Positions 27,016 to 35,302 of a stretch of 64,000 bases of DNA are shown piece by piece. The stretch is from JAIEPX01 sp963725255 (GTDB lineage Bacteria; Pseudomonadota; Gammaproteobacteria; JAIEPX01): the NCBI GenBank assembly GCA_963725255.1, contig CAVRXV010000017.1, forward strand, positions 124,001-188,000, written 5' to 3'. Each line of letters begins with the position of its first letter. Position 1 is the first letter of the stretch. The notes beneath the pieces were generated by a model. That model did not search any database and was not told where the DNA came from. It worked only from the letters and a program-made list of their open reading frames with translations. Position numbers and translations under genes: made by a program.

Positions 27016-27918
27016 TTAACTTTCGTAACCCAAATCACGTAACGCCCGTTCATCATCAGCCCAGTGATCACGAACTTTAACCCACATTTTTAAATTCACT
27101 TTCGCTTCTAAATTCTTTTCAATATCCATTCGCGCTTGTTGCCCTACTTTTTTTAATAATGCGCCACCTTTTCCAATGACAATAGACTTTTGACTGTCTT
27201 TTTCAACCCAAATAATTGCATGAATATGTGTAATATTGCCTTCTTCTTTAAAGCTTTCAATTTGTACTGCAATTGCATAGGGAATTTCTTGACCTAAAAT
27301 ACGAAATAATTTTTCACGAATAATTTCTGCAGCAATAAACTTCATAGTGCGATCAGTGACTTGATCTTCTGCAAAAAAATGCGGGCCTTCGGGTAATAAC
27401 CGATTAACTTCTTGAATCAATACATCGACTTGTACATTTTTTCTAGCAGAAATCGGGATAATAGTTTTAAACGGGTAATACCCTTGCATTTCTGATAACC
27501 TCGGTAATAATCGTTCTTTATCAGCAAGCGTATCAACTTTATTTAATACTAAAATCACAGGGCAATTAATTTTTTGTAATTTTTCTAATACCAACTCATC
27601 GTCTTCAGTCCATTTTAAACTGTCAATCACAAAAAGAATAACATCAACTTCTTGCAACACACCACTCGCTGCTTTATTGAGCTGACGATTAAGTTCTTTT
27701 TTAGCTTTAGCGTGTAACCCAGGAGTGTCGACATAAACCGCTTGAATAGGTCCTTCTGTGCGAATTCCTAATATACTATAACGCGTTGTTTGAGGCCGTC
27801 GTGAAGTGATGGAGATTTTTTGTCCCACAAGGCAATTTAAAAGAGTGGATTTTCCTACGTTGGGTCGACCTACAATCGCCACATAACCACAAAAAGTTTT
27901 TTCATTTAACATGGACAT
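27016..27918 (-). CDS. era: GTPase Era
   Basis: Ribosome-associated GTPase for 30S maturation, about 300 aa. G1 GRPNVGKSTL, G2 (RPQTTR), G3 DTPGL, G4 NKVD and G5 (SARK) are all visible, followed by the KH domain with GKGGALLKKVGQQARMDIE. ATG 27918 is chosen; a TTG 27933 would lengthen it. The start overlaps the end of rnc, fitting the usual rnc-era operon and translational coupling. Confidence 0.95.
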   Translation of the reverse strand: MSMLNEKTFCGYVAIVGRPNVGKSTLLNCLVGQKISITSRRPQTTRYSILGIRTEGPIQAVYVDTPGLHAKAKKELNRQLNKAASGVLQEVDVILFVIDSLKWTEDDELVLEKLQKINCPVILVLNKVDTLADKERLLPRLSEMQGYYPFKTIIPISARKNVQVDVLIQEVNRLLPEGPHFFAEDQVTDRTMKFIAAEIIREKLFRILGQEIPYAIAVQIESFKEEGNITHIHAIIWVEKDSQKSIVIGKGGALLKKVGQQARMDIEKNLEAKVNLKMWVKVRDHWADDERALRDLGYES

Positions 27919-28591
27919 TTTTTTCAATCTCAATTAAAAAATTTTCAGCGGCTTGTTGCTCTGCAGCCCGTCGAGTGGTCGCCACACTTTTGGTATTTAT
28001 ATCCATACCTGGAACTTGGCATTGCACATGAAAAATTTGGGCGTGTGCCTCACCTTCCACAGACAATATAGTATATTGCGGCAACGGTAACTGATGAGAC
28101 TGCAAATATTCCTGCAGACGCGTCTTAGGATCTTTTAGTTGTTTCATTGCAAGAGGATCTTTCATGCGATTATCAAACCATGCAAGCACTCTTTCACGAC
28201 ATGTTGTAAAATCAGAATCAAGATAAATTGCTGCAATAATAGCTTCCAAAGAATCCGCCAAAATCGAATCTCTCTGAAAACCACCGCTTTTTAACTCCCC
28301 TATACCCAAAATTAAACAATCACCCATTTTAAATTCTCTAGAAATGGCTGCCAACGTTACTCCATTCACTAAATTAGCTCGCAGTCGAGATAATTCCCCT
28401 TCTTTTAAATTAGGATACTGCTGATATAATGCTTCCGCGATAACGAAATTTAATAACGAATCGCCCAGAAACTCTAAACGCTCATTATTTTTTCCAGACA
28501 CACTGCGATGGGTCAACGCGAGTTGAAGTAGTTCTTTATCTTTGAACTGATATCCCAATCGCTCTAATAAATATTGTCTGGTATTTTCCAT
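27902..28591 (-). CDS. rnc: ribonuclease III
   Basis: Double-strand-specific RNase processing rRNA precursors. About 229 aa: the signature NERLEFLGDSLLNFVIAEAL in the catalytic domain, DSLEAIIAAIYLD with the acidic metal ligands, and a C-terminal double-stranded-RNA-binding domain (DPKTRLQEYLQSH to RRAAEQQAAENFL). The ATG overlaps the lepB stop as TGATG, indicating coupled translation. Confidence 0.96.
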   Translation of the reverse strand: MENTRQYLLERLGYQFKDKELLQLALTHRSVSGKNNERLEFLGDSLLNFVIAEALYQQYPNLKEGELSRLRANLVNGVTLAAISREFKMGDCLILGIGELKSGGFQRDSILADSLEAIIAAIYLDSDFTTCRERVLAWFDNRMKDPLAMKQLKDPKTRLQEYLQSHQLPLPQYTILSVEGEAHAQIFHVQCQVPGMDINTKSVATTRRAAEQQAAENFLIEIEKNVHVK

Positions 28592-29370
28592 CAATGAATC
28601 TCAGTAAACATGCGATTCCATCGAACTCTTGTTGTATTTGAATCCCAACTGAGCCAAACGGCAACAGCACGACCAATTAAATACTCCTCTGGAACTGTTC
28701 CCCAATAACGACTGTCGGCACTAAAATCTCTATTATCACCCATCATAAAATAGTGCCGAGGTGGAACTGTGACATCAAATTCTTGAAACCATCCTCGATC
28801 CTGGCTGATAAAAATATCGTGCTGAACACCCTCTAAATTTTCACGCTTACGGATTACAGGACTAGGCGTGTCAGCTGTCATGGCGGGTCCTATTACCACT
28901 TGCTTCATTTCTTTACCATTGATGGTTAACGTTTTATTTTTATAAACAATGTGATCACCGGGCAAACCAATCACTCGTTTAATAAATCGCACCGCTGTAT
29001 CTTCGGGATAATAAAATAAAGCGATATCACCGCGTTTTGGCTCTCCCACTTCATAGATTTTTTTCTGCAGCACAGGAAGACGCAAACCATAAGAATATTG
29101 TTTCACAACGATAAAATCTCCGGGCATCACAGTAGGTTCCAAAGAGCCCGTGGGAACTCGATAAGGTTGAATGATGAAAGATCGAATGATCAAAACAATA
29201 AATAATGCAGGGAAAAAAGATCGAGCATAATCAAAATACCACGGCTGTTTTTTACCTGCCAATTCGCGATTCTTTTCAAAAAAGAACTTGTCGAGAAAAG
29301 TTAAAATTCCTGTACCGATTACTAATAAAACTAAGTAGAAAGGGAAATCGTAATTAATTGGCATACTCAC
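28591..29370 (-). CDS. lepB: signal peptidase I
   Basis: Membrane serine protease that removes signal peptides. 259 aa: two N-terminal membrane spans, the catalytic Ser in YRVPTGSLEPTVMPGD, the Lys in DTAVRFIKRVIGLPGD, and box E GDNRDFSADSRYWG. The start is GTG 29370, with AGGAG seven bases upstream; ATG 29364 is possible. It lies between lepA and rnc, the classical order. Confidence 0.95.
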   Translation of the reverse strand: MSMPINYDFPFYLVLLVIGTGILTFLDKFFFEKNRELAGKKQPWYFDYARSFFPALFIVLIIRSFIIQPYRVPTGSLEPTVMPGDFIVVKQYSYGLRLPVLQKKIYEVGEPKRGDIALFYYPEDTAVRFIKRVIGLPGDHIVYKNKTLTINGKEMKQVVIGPAMTADTPSPVIRKRENLEGVQHDIFISQDRGWFQEFDVTVPPRHYFMMGDNRDFSADSRYWGTVPEEYLIGRAVAVWLSWDSNTTRVRWNRMFTEIH

Positions 29371-29385
29371 TAGATATCTCCTGCG

Positions 29386-31176
29386 TTATTTCTCGACTCT
29401 TAAAATGGCTAAAAATGCTTCTTGCGGAATCTCAACTCTACCGATTTGTTTCATGCGTTTTTTACCCGCCTTTTGCTTCTCTAACAATTTTCGTTTACGT
29501 GACACGTCACCGCCATAACATTTAGCTATCACATTTTTTCGTAATGCTTTAACGGTTTGTCGTGCAATGACATGGTTACCAATAGCCGCTTGAATAGCCA
29601 CGTCAAACATTTGCCTAGGAATAATTTCACGTAAACGGTCCGTTAGTTCTCGACCTCGACTCATTGTTTTATCTTTGTGCACAATCGATGCCAATGCATC
29701 AACTTTTTCACTGTTAATTAAAATATCCAACTTCGCTAAATCCGCTTCTTGGAAATGATCAAAACTATAATCTAAAGATGCATAACCCCGACTCACAGAT
29801 TTTAAGCGATCAAAAAAATCAAGCACAATTTCATTCATCGGTAATTCGTACACTAATTGCACTTGATTGCCCAAATAATGTAGCTTTTTTTGAATGCCAC
29901 GACGTTCAATGCATAATGTTATGACATTCCCAACATATTCTTGTGGAACCAATATCGTCGCCACTGCAATCGGCTCTCGCATTTCAGCAATATAATTCGG
30001 CTCTGGTAAACGCGATGGGTTATCTATTTTTAGAACTTCACCTTTGGTGTTTACCACTTCATAAACTACCGTCGGAGCACTGGTGATCAAATCTAAATTA
30101 TATTCTCGTTCAAGTCTTTCTTGAACGATTTCCATGTGCAGCATTCCTAAAAACCCACAGCGAAATCCAAATCCTAACGCCTCAGAATTTTCAGGTTCAT
30201 AAAACAACGCTGCATCATTTAATCGCAATTTACCTAATGCATCACGGAAAGATTCATAATCATCAGCATTAATAGGAAATAATCCCGCAAACACTTGAGG
30301 CTTCATTTGTTGAAAACCTGGCAAAACATTTTTTGCCGCATTGTGAGAATGCGTTAATGTATCTCCCACAGGCGCACCATAAATATCTTTAATGCCAGCG
30401 ATCACGTAACCCACTTCACCCGCTGATAAAATACCCGTAGTCGTACGTTTTGGTGTAAAAACTCCGATATCATCTACGGAATACGTTTTTCCTGTGGACA
30501 TGACGAGCATTTTATCGCCTTTTTTTAGCACGCCTTCCATTACTCTCACAAGAGAAACAACACCCAAATACGCATCGAACCAGGAATCGATGATTAATGC
30601 TTGAAGCGGATTTGTATCTAAACCCGTGGGTGGGGGAATGCGTTTGACGAGCGCTTCCAACAGTTCATCAATGCCAAGCCCCGTTTTTGCACTGACTAAC
30701 AAAGCATCTTGTGCCTCAATTCCGATGATTTCTTCGATTTCATGCTTCACACGTTCTGGATCTGCCGAGGGCAAATCTACTTTATTGAGGACTGGCACTA
30801 CATCGAGGCCCTGGTTGAGCGCGGTGTAGCAAACAGCTAACGTTTGAGCTTCCACACCTTGTGCCGCATCAACTACTAATAGAGCACCTTCACAGGCTGC
30901 CAATGAGCGTGAGACTTCATAAGAAAAATCCACGTGGCCCGGTGTATCAATAAAATTCAGCTGATAGATCTGCTGATCGGAGGCTTTATAGTGCAAAGTG
31001 ACACTATGAGCTTTAATGGTGATACCCCGCTCTCGTTCCAAATCCATAGAATCGAGCACTTGCTCGCTCATTTCGCGTGAGGACAGGCCACCACACAGCT
31101 GGATAAATCGATCCGCCAGTGTAGACTTCCCATGATCAATATGGGCAATGATTGAAAAGTTTCTTATCGGTTTCAT
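29386..31176 (-). CDS. lepA: elongation factor 4 (LepA)
   Basis: Ribosome back-translocase-type GTPase, 596 aa. The G domain begins RNFSIIAHIDHGKSTLADR, with DTPGHVDFSYEVSRSL and NKVDLP; the LepA-specific C-terminal domain ends with RKRLLEKQKAGKKRMKQIG. The start MKPIRNF at 31176 matches the family; longer in-frame starts up to 31212 are unlikely. First gene of the lepA-lepB-rnc-era block. Confidence 0.96.
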   Translation of the reverse strand: MKPIRNFSIIAHIDHGKSTLADRFIQLCGGLSSREMSEQVLDSMDLERERGITIKAHSVTLHYKASDQQIYQLNFIDTPGHVDFSYEVSRSLAACEGALLVVDAAQGVEAQTLAVCYTALNQGLDVVPVLNKVDLPSADPERVKHEIEEIIGIEAQDALLVSAKTGLGIDELLEALVKRIPPPTGLDTNPLQALIIDSWFDAYLGVVSLVRVMEGVLKKGDKMLVMSTGKTYSVDDIGVFTPKRTTTGILSAGEVGYVIAGIKDIYGAPVGDTLTHSHNAAKNVLPGFQQMKPQVFAGLFPINADDYESFRDALGKLRLNDAALFYEPENSEALGFGFRCGFLGMLHMEIVQERLEREYNLDLITSAPTVVYEVVNTKGEVLKIDNPSRLPEPNYIAEMREPIAVATILVPQEYVGNVITLCIERRGIQKKLHYLGNQVQLVYELPMNEIVLDFFDRLKSVSRGYASLDYSFDHFQEADLAKLDILINSEKVDALASIVHKDKTMSRGRELTDRLREIIPRQMFDVAIQAAIGNHVIARQTVKALRKNVIAKCYGGDVSRKRKLLEKQKAGKKRMKQIGRVEIPQEAFLAILRVEK

Positions 31177-31318
31177 AGATCGTATGATACACAAAGGGCG
31201 CACGTCTTGCACTATTTGAGCCCAGAAGTTGCAAACATTCTACTGTTTCTGCCGTTTGACAACCTTAACCGGAGTGATATCCTTATCTTGGAATGCGCAC
31301 AAAAAGGAGATTTGCAAC

Positions 31319-32485
31319 GTGTCCACTCAAGTAAATTCAACGATTCAAGATAACCCATCTAATAAGTCACGATCTTCTGCCCAAAAAACAATAGAAGCAT
31401 TACTCAACATTGCGGGTATCAAAATTAATGGCAAAAATCCTTGGGACATTCAAGTTCATAATGACGATTTTTATCAACGTGTTTTGTCTAATAACGAATT
31501 AGGCCTGGGTGAGTCTTACATGGACAAATGGTGGGACTGTGCACAGCTAGATACCCTTTTTGATAAATTAGTTAGCGCAGACGTCGAATCAAAAATGCAA
31601 TTATCGATGCATTTAAAATTTAATCTACTCTTTGCCAGACTTTTCAATCAGCAAACACGAAAACTTTCTAAAAAAGTGGCACTGCAACATTACGATTTAA
31701 GCAATGAATTATACAGTAAAATGCTGGACAAACGCATGATTTACAGTTGCGCCTATTGGAAAAATGCTGAAACCTTGGACGAAGCTCAAGAAGCAAAATT
31801 GGATTTAATTTGTCAAAAATTACAACTCGAACCTGGAATGACCTTACTCGATATTGGATGTGGCTGGGGAGGTTTAGCTCGATATGCTGCTGAAAAATAT
31901 GGCGTGCGTGTCACGGGAATTACACTTTCACAACAACAATGTGATTACGCAAAAGAATATTGCAAAGATTTTGATATCCAGATTCGCTTACTAGATTATC
32001 GAGATATTAAAGAGAAATACGACAGAATTGTTTCTGTCGGAATGTTTGAACACGTTGGGCATAAAAACTATCATCACTTTATGAAAATCGTCTACGACAC
32101 TTTAGAAGACCACTCTTTATTTTTGTTACATACCATCGGTAACAATGAAACAATGTACGCAACTAACGAATGGGTTCAGAAATATATTTTCCCGAATAGT
32201 ATGCTCCCCTCCATTGCGCAAATTGGAAATTCCTCCGAAAAATTATTCGTCATGGAAGATTGGCAAAGTTTTGGCGCCTATTATGATAAGACATTACTCA
32301 GCTGGCACCAAAACTTTAATAATCATTGGGATGAATTAAAATCTCGTTTTGACGAACGATTTTATCGAATGTGGGAATATTATTTATTATCATCAGCAGG
32401 ATGCTTCCGTTGTCGTTCGATTCAATTGTGGCAAATTGTACTCTCCCGCAAAGGCATTAATGGGGTATATCTTTCGCCACGCTAA
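31319..32485 (+). CDS. cfa: cyclopropane-fatty-acyl-phospholipid synthase
   Basis: Adds a methylene from SAM across the double bond of membrane phospholipid acyl chains, a stationary-phase and acid-stress adaptation. 388 aa. SAM motif LLDIGCGWGGLARYAAEKYG; family signatures YSCAYW, GMFEHVGHKNY and the late segment YYDKTLLSWHQNFN. The start is GTG 31319, with AAAAAGGAGA eight bases before it; the open frame extends upstream to 31229 without a ribosome site. A long hairpin repeat follows the stop. Confidence 0.93.
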   Translation: MSTQVNSTIQDNPSNKSRSSAQKTIEALLNIAGIKINGKNPWDIQVHNDDFYQRVLSNNELGLGESYMDKWWDCAQLDTLFDKLVSADVESKMQLSMHLKFNLLFARLFNQQTRKLSKKVALQHYDLSNELYSKMLDKRMIYSCAYWKNAETLDEAQEAKLDLICQKLQLEPGMTLLDIGCGWGGLARYAAEKYGVRVTGITLSQQQCDYAKEYCKDFDIQIRLLDYRDIKEKYDRIVSVGMFEHVGHKNYHHFMKIVYDTLEDHSLFLLHTIGNNETMYATNEWVQKYIFPNSMLPSIAQIGNSSEKLFVMEDWQSFGAYYDKTLLSWHQNFNNHWDELKSRFDERFYRMWEYYLLSSAGCFRCRSIQLWQIVLSRKGINGVYLSPR

Positions 32486-32495
32486 GAGGAAGAAT

Positions 32496-32573
32496 GTCAA
32501 GGTGTCAGATCTAAGATTAATGTATTCTCTAATTCATTAGAGAATACATTAATCTTAGATCTGACACCTTGAC
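32496..32573. repeat. REPIN-like palindrome, type 1b, between convergent cfa and thiE
   Basis: 38-bp perfect arms (GTCAAGGTGTCAGATCTAAG inward) at 32496-32533 and 32536-32573 with only two bases between them. This is a near-perfect hairpin. Nearly identical to 35219-35297. It contains the thiE stop codon (32555-32557) and may act as a bidirectional terminator for cfa and thiE. Confidence 0.9.
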
Positions 32574-33253
32574 CTCTTCCCTTCATGTTGATCAATAATT
32601 GCTTTTAATTCACGCGCTGCTTTTTGGGGACATGGTTGGTGTAAAATAGCACTAATAACACAAATGCCACTCACTCCACAGTCTAATACTTGATGAACAT
32701 TATTTTTGTTAATGCCACCAATCGCCACAATCGGAACGCTAGTTTGGGAACAAAACCTTTTTGCTTTTTCTAATCCCCAAGGATTGGTGAGATCAGGTCG
32801 TGATTTTGAAGCTAAAATAGGGCTGATAGCAATATAATTCAGTGATTGATTTAAGGCATTGTAAGCTTGCTCTTCAGTTTCTACAGAAAGTCCAATGATA
32901 GCACCATCTCCAATTATTCGTCTTGCATCCGATACAGTACAATCTTTTTGTCCGAGATGAATCCAAGGAGTACCTACGGCTTTCGCAACTTCAGGATTAT
33001 CATTAATGATCAGTGGAATATTGTTCTCATCGAGCACAGGTTTTATGAATGCTGCAACTTCACAATAACGAGAAAAATCAGGATCTTTTTCTCGAAGTTG
33101 CACGGCAGTAACTCCGCCTTTAACTGCCAAAGTAATGGCTTTTTTAAATTCGTCCAATGTCGAATATTTTTCTCGATCGGTCACCAAATAAAGACTTAAT
33201 TTGTTGGTCTCAATTGTGCTCGTCAAATTGTAAGTATTGCGAAATAGTTTCAT
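32555..33253 (-). CDS. thiE: thiamine-phosphate synthase
   Basis: Joins HMP-pyrophosphate and thiazole phosphate to thiamine phosphate. 232 aa TIM barrel with SLYLVTDREKY, VQLREKD, IINDNPEVAKAVG, HLGQKD, SPILASKSRPD and IVAIGGINKNN. The ATG at 33253 overlaps thiM by 44 bases. The last residues (about RSRCQI) and the stop are encoded by the REPIN. It is the second gene of a riboswitch-controlled salvage pair; no other thi gene is present in this window. Confidence 0.93.
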   Translation of the reverse strand: MKLFRNTYNLTSTIETNKLSLYLVTDREKYSTLDEFKKAITLAVKGGVTAVQLREKDPDFSRYCEVAAFIKPVLDENNIPLIINDNPEVAKAVGTPWIHLGQKDCTVSDARRIIGDGAIIGLSVETEEQAYNALNQSLNYIAISPILASKSRPDLTNPWGLEKAKRFCSQTSVPIVAIGGINKNNVHQVLDCGVSGICVISAILHQPCPQKAARELKAIIDQHEGKRSRCQI

Positions 33254-34019
33254 GATTTATTCTCGATAAGCTATCTAAAAAATGAAGTTGAAATGAACCT
33301 GTGCCTTGTGATTTTTCTGCGGAAATTTGTCCAGCAATTCCATTTATTGCCATCGCCGCAGCGGTACAAATTAATTTGTTTTCAGAAGTTGTTAAGAGTG
33401 CTCCAACAAGTGCAGAAGCTGTACATCCCATGCCTGTCACTTGAGTCATCATTTTATGCCCATTGCTGATGCTCAATGTGATATTGCCGTCTGTAATATA
33501 ATCTGTTTCACCACTCATACTAATAATGATTCCATACTGTTTTGCAGCTGTTTTTGCGAGCTCCAACAGATCTCTTGGATCAGATGTATTATCAACGCCT
33601 CGGGTTTGATGACCATCAGAAAAAAGTGATCCAATTTCTGAAGCATTCGCTCGAACGACACATAGATTAAAATTATTAATTATCTTTTTAGCCGTTTCGG
33701 TGCGATAACGAGTCGCACCAGATCCTACGGGATCAAGAACAACAGGAATATTTCGAAGATTGGCTGTTCTAATTGCAGCATGCATGCTGGGAATCCAACC
33801 TGCACTCAACGTTCCAATATTGACCACAAGAGCATTTGCCAATGTCGACATCTCTTCAACTTCTTCAATCGCATGCGCCATAACTGGCGAAGCACCGATG
33901 GCCAATAAGGCATTGGCTGTTTGTTGCATCACCACGTAATTGGTAATATTGTGGATTAAGGGTGTCGTTTCCCGAACTTTGGAAAATAAAGAATAAACAG
34001 TATCATCATTAAATTTCAT
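33210..34019 (-). CDS. thiM: hydroxyethylthiazole kinase
   Basis: Phosphorylates hydroxyethylthiazole for thiamine salvage. 269 aa from ATG 34019. Motifs: LIHNITNYVVMQQTANALLA, VVLDPVGSGATRYR, RANASEIGSL and the GTGSF-like nucleotide loop QGTGSFQLHFLD. The start follows the TPP riboswitch, with GGAGGGA six to seven bases upstream, so translation is likely controlled by ligand-induced masking of that site. Confidence 0.94.
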   Translation of the reverse strand: MKFNDDTVYSLFSKVRETTPLIHNITNYVVMQQTANALLAIGASPVMAHAIEEVEEMSTLANALVVNIGTLSAGWIPSMHAAIRTANLRNIPVVLDPVGSGATRYRTETAKKIINNFNLCVVRANASEIGSLFSDGHQTRGVDNTSDPRDLLELAKTAAKQYGIIISMSGETDYITDGNITLSISNGHKMMTQVTGMGCTASALVGALLTTSENKLICTAAAMAINGIAGQISAEKSQGTGSFQLHFLDSLSRINHETISQYLQFDEHN

Positions 34020-34021
34020 TA

Positions 34022-34100
34022 CACGTCCCTCCGCAGGTGCCATCCTGATCAGGTTCAATGGGTATTTCTCAACCAGAATCCACTGGTACCCCTCGCTCGA
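34022..34100 (-). promoter_or_regulatory. TPP riboswitch (THI element)
   Basis: On the minus strand the leader reads GAGGGGTACC, GGTTGAGAAATACCC, TTGAACCTGATCAGG, then TGGCACCTGCGGAGGGA. This matches the THI-box consensus (CTGAGA-ACCC-GAACCTGATCTGG-AGCGNAGGGA). The final GGAGGGA doubles as the thiM Shine-Dalgarno, implying translational repression when TPP binds. Further upstream (34100-34155) are extra inverted segments. Confidence 0.93.
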
Positions 34101-34215
34101 AGCTTCTTGAAAGTCGAGCTAGTGCTTCGATGCATCCTAATAAAATATTGCGGGGCTGTCAAACCAATAAATTTCATTATTAATCTGATATACTGATAAT
34201 AGAGGAGAAACTGTT

Positions 34216-34671
34216 ATGAAAATATATCTTGTTAGGCACGGAAAATATGTGACCGATGATTCAATCACTTCTTGCCCACTCAGTGACGAAGGGCGAGCCG
34301 ATATTATGCGCTTAGCCGATCATTTATCAAAAATAAATTTAAAAATCCCCCATGTTTTTCACAGCAGCAAAATGCGCGCTCTTGCAACGGCACAAATTCT
34401 TGCGAACGTAGTCAGTGAAAGTCGTTGTGAATATCTTGAAGGATTAGAACCAAACGATCCTATTTTACCGATGTTAAAAAAAATCTGGAATTTTTCTGAA
34501 GACGTGATGATTGTTGGACATCTTCCCTTTTTAAGCAAACTTACTGGCATGCTTTTAGTTCATGATGAAAATGCTAACCTCGTCGATTTTCATCCCGGAA
34601 CAGCCGTTTGCTTAAATTATGACAATAATTATTGCAACATACTTTGGGTTTTGACGCCTGCGATGTATTAA
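34216..34671 (+). CDS. sixA: phosphohistidine phosphatase SixA-like
   Basis: A small histidine-phosphatase-superfamily protein (151 aa) of the SixA branch: RHG motif in YLVRHGKY at the N-terminus, PLSDEGRADI, SSKMRALATAQIL and the second catalytic His in VGHLPFLSKL. SixA removes phosphate from HPr-like or ArcB phosphohistidines; the substrate here is not known. It is monocistronic. Confidence 0.88.
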   Translation: MKIYLVRHGKYVTDDSITSCPLSDEGRADIMRLADHLSKINLKIPHVFHSSKMRALATAQILANVVSESRCEYLEGLEPNDPILPMLKKIWNFSEDVMIVGHLPFLSKLTGMLLVHDENANLVDFHPGTAVCLNYDNNYCNILWVLTPAMY

Positions 34672-34676
34672 TGTTT

Positions 34677-35144
34677 TTAACTAATCGAACTTCGCAACAT
34701 CCAAGCTGTTTTTTCATGCTGAGTTAATCGCTCGATTAGAGTATCACCGCTAACCTCATCACCCATTTTTTGAATCACTGGAATAGCATCGCGAATTTCA
34801 CGACAGAGTAATTCGTGATCAGCTAACAATTGTTTGAGCATATCATTAGCACTGGGAACTTTAGTAGATTCTTTAATATTACCGAATGAAGTAAATTGTG
34901 CAAATGAACCCGGAGAAAAATGACCTAGCGCTCGAATGCGTTCAGCCAAAACATCCACTGCCCCTTGTAATTCTTCGTACTGTGATTCAAACATTAAATG
35001 AAGAGAAGGAAATAAAGGCGAAGTCACATTCCAGTGAAAATTCTGAGTCTTAACATACAATAAATAAGTATCAGACATTATCACAGATAAGTGCTTTACG
35101 ATTTGAGAACAATTTTTGTCAGAAATACCAATTTTGACGCTCAT
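34677..35144 (-). CDS. dps: Dps-family ferritin-like protein
   Basis: 155 aa, four-helix ferritin-like fold. The inter-subunit ferroxidase ligands are visible: His in KTQNFHWNVTSP and the acidic pair in FESQYEELQGAVDVLAERIR. Dps dodecamers store iron and shield DNA from oxidative damage. The ATG at 35144 has AAAAGGAG upstream; the frame opens earlier at 35168. It lacks a long Lys-rich N-terminal tail, so DNA binding may be weak. Confidence 0.92.
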   Translation of the reverse strand: MSVKIGISDKNCSQIVKHLSVIMSDTYLLYVKTQNFHWNVTSPLFPSLHLMFESQYEELQGAVDVLAERIRALGHFSPGSFAQFTSFGNIKESTKVPSANDMLKQLLADHELLCREIRDAIPVIQKMGDEVSGDTLIERLTQHEKTAWMLRSSIS

Positions 35145-35218
35145 CTTGAATCTCCTTTTAGATGTCACAAAAAATCCTGATTAGATCAACTAATATTGGT
35201 TTAGTATAGACTAAATTG

Positions 35219-35297
35219 GTCAAGGTGTCAGATCTAAGATTAATGTATTCTCTAATGAACTTAGAGAATACATTAATCTTAGATCTGACACCTTGAC
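35219..35297. repeat. REPIN-like palindrome, type 1b, downstream of the BI-1-like gene
   Basis: 36-bp perfect arms (GTCAAGGTGTCAGATCTAAG inward) at 35219-35254 and 35262-35297, 7-base loop. It is nearly identical to the copy at 32496. It starts five bases from the stop codon of the gene at 35303 and may terminate it. Confidence 0.9.
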
Positions 35298-35302
35298 GTT
35301 AC

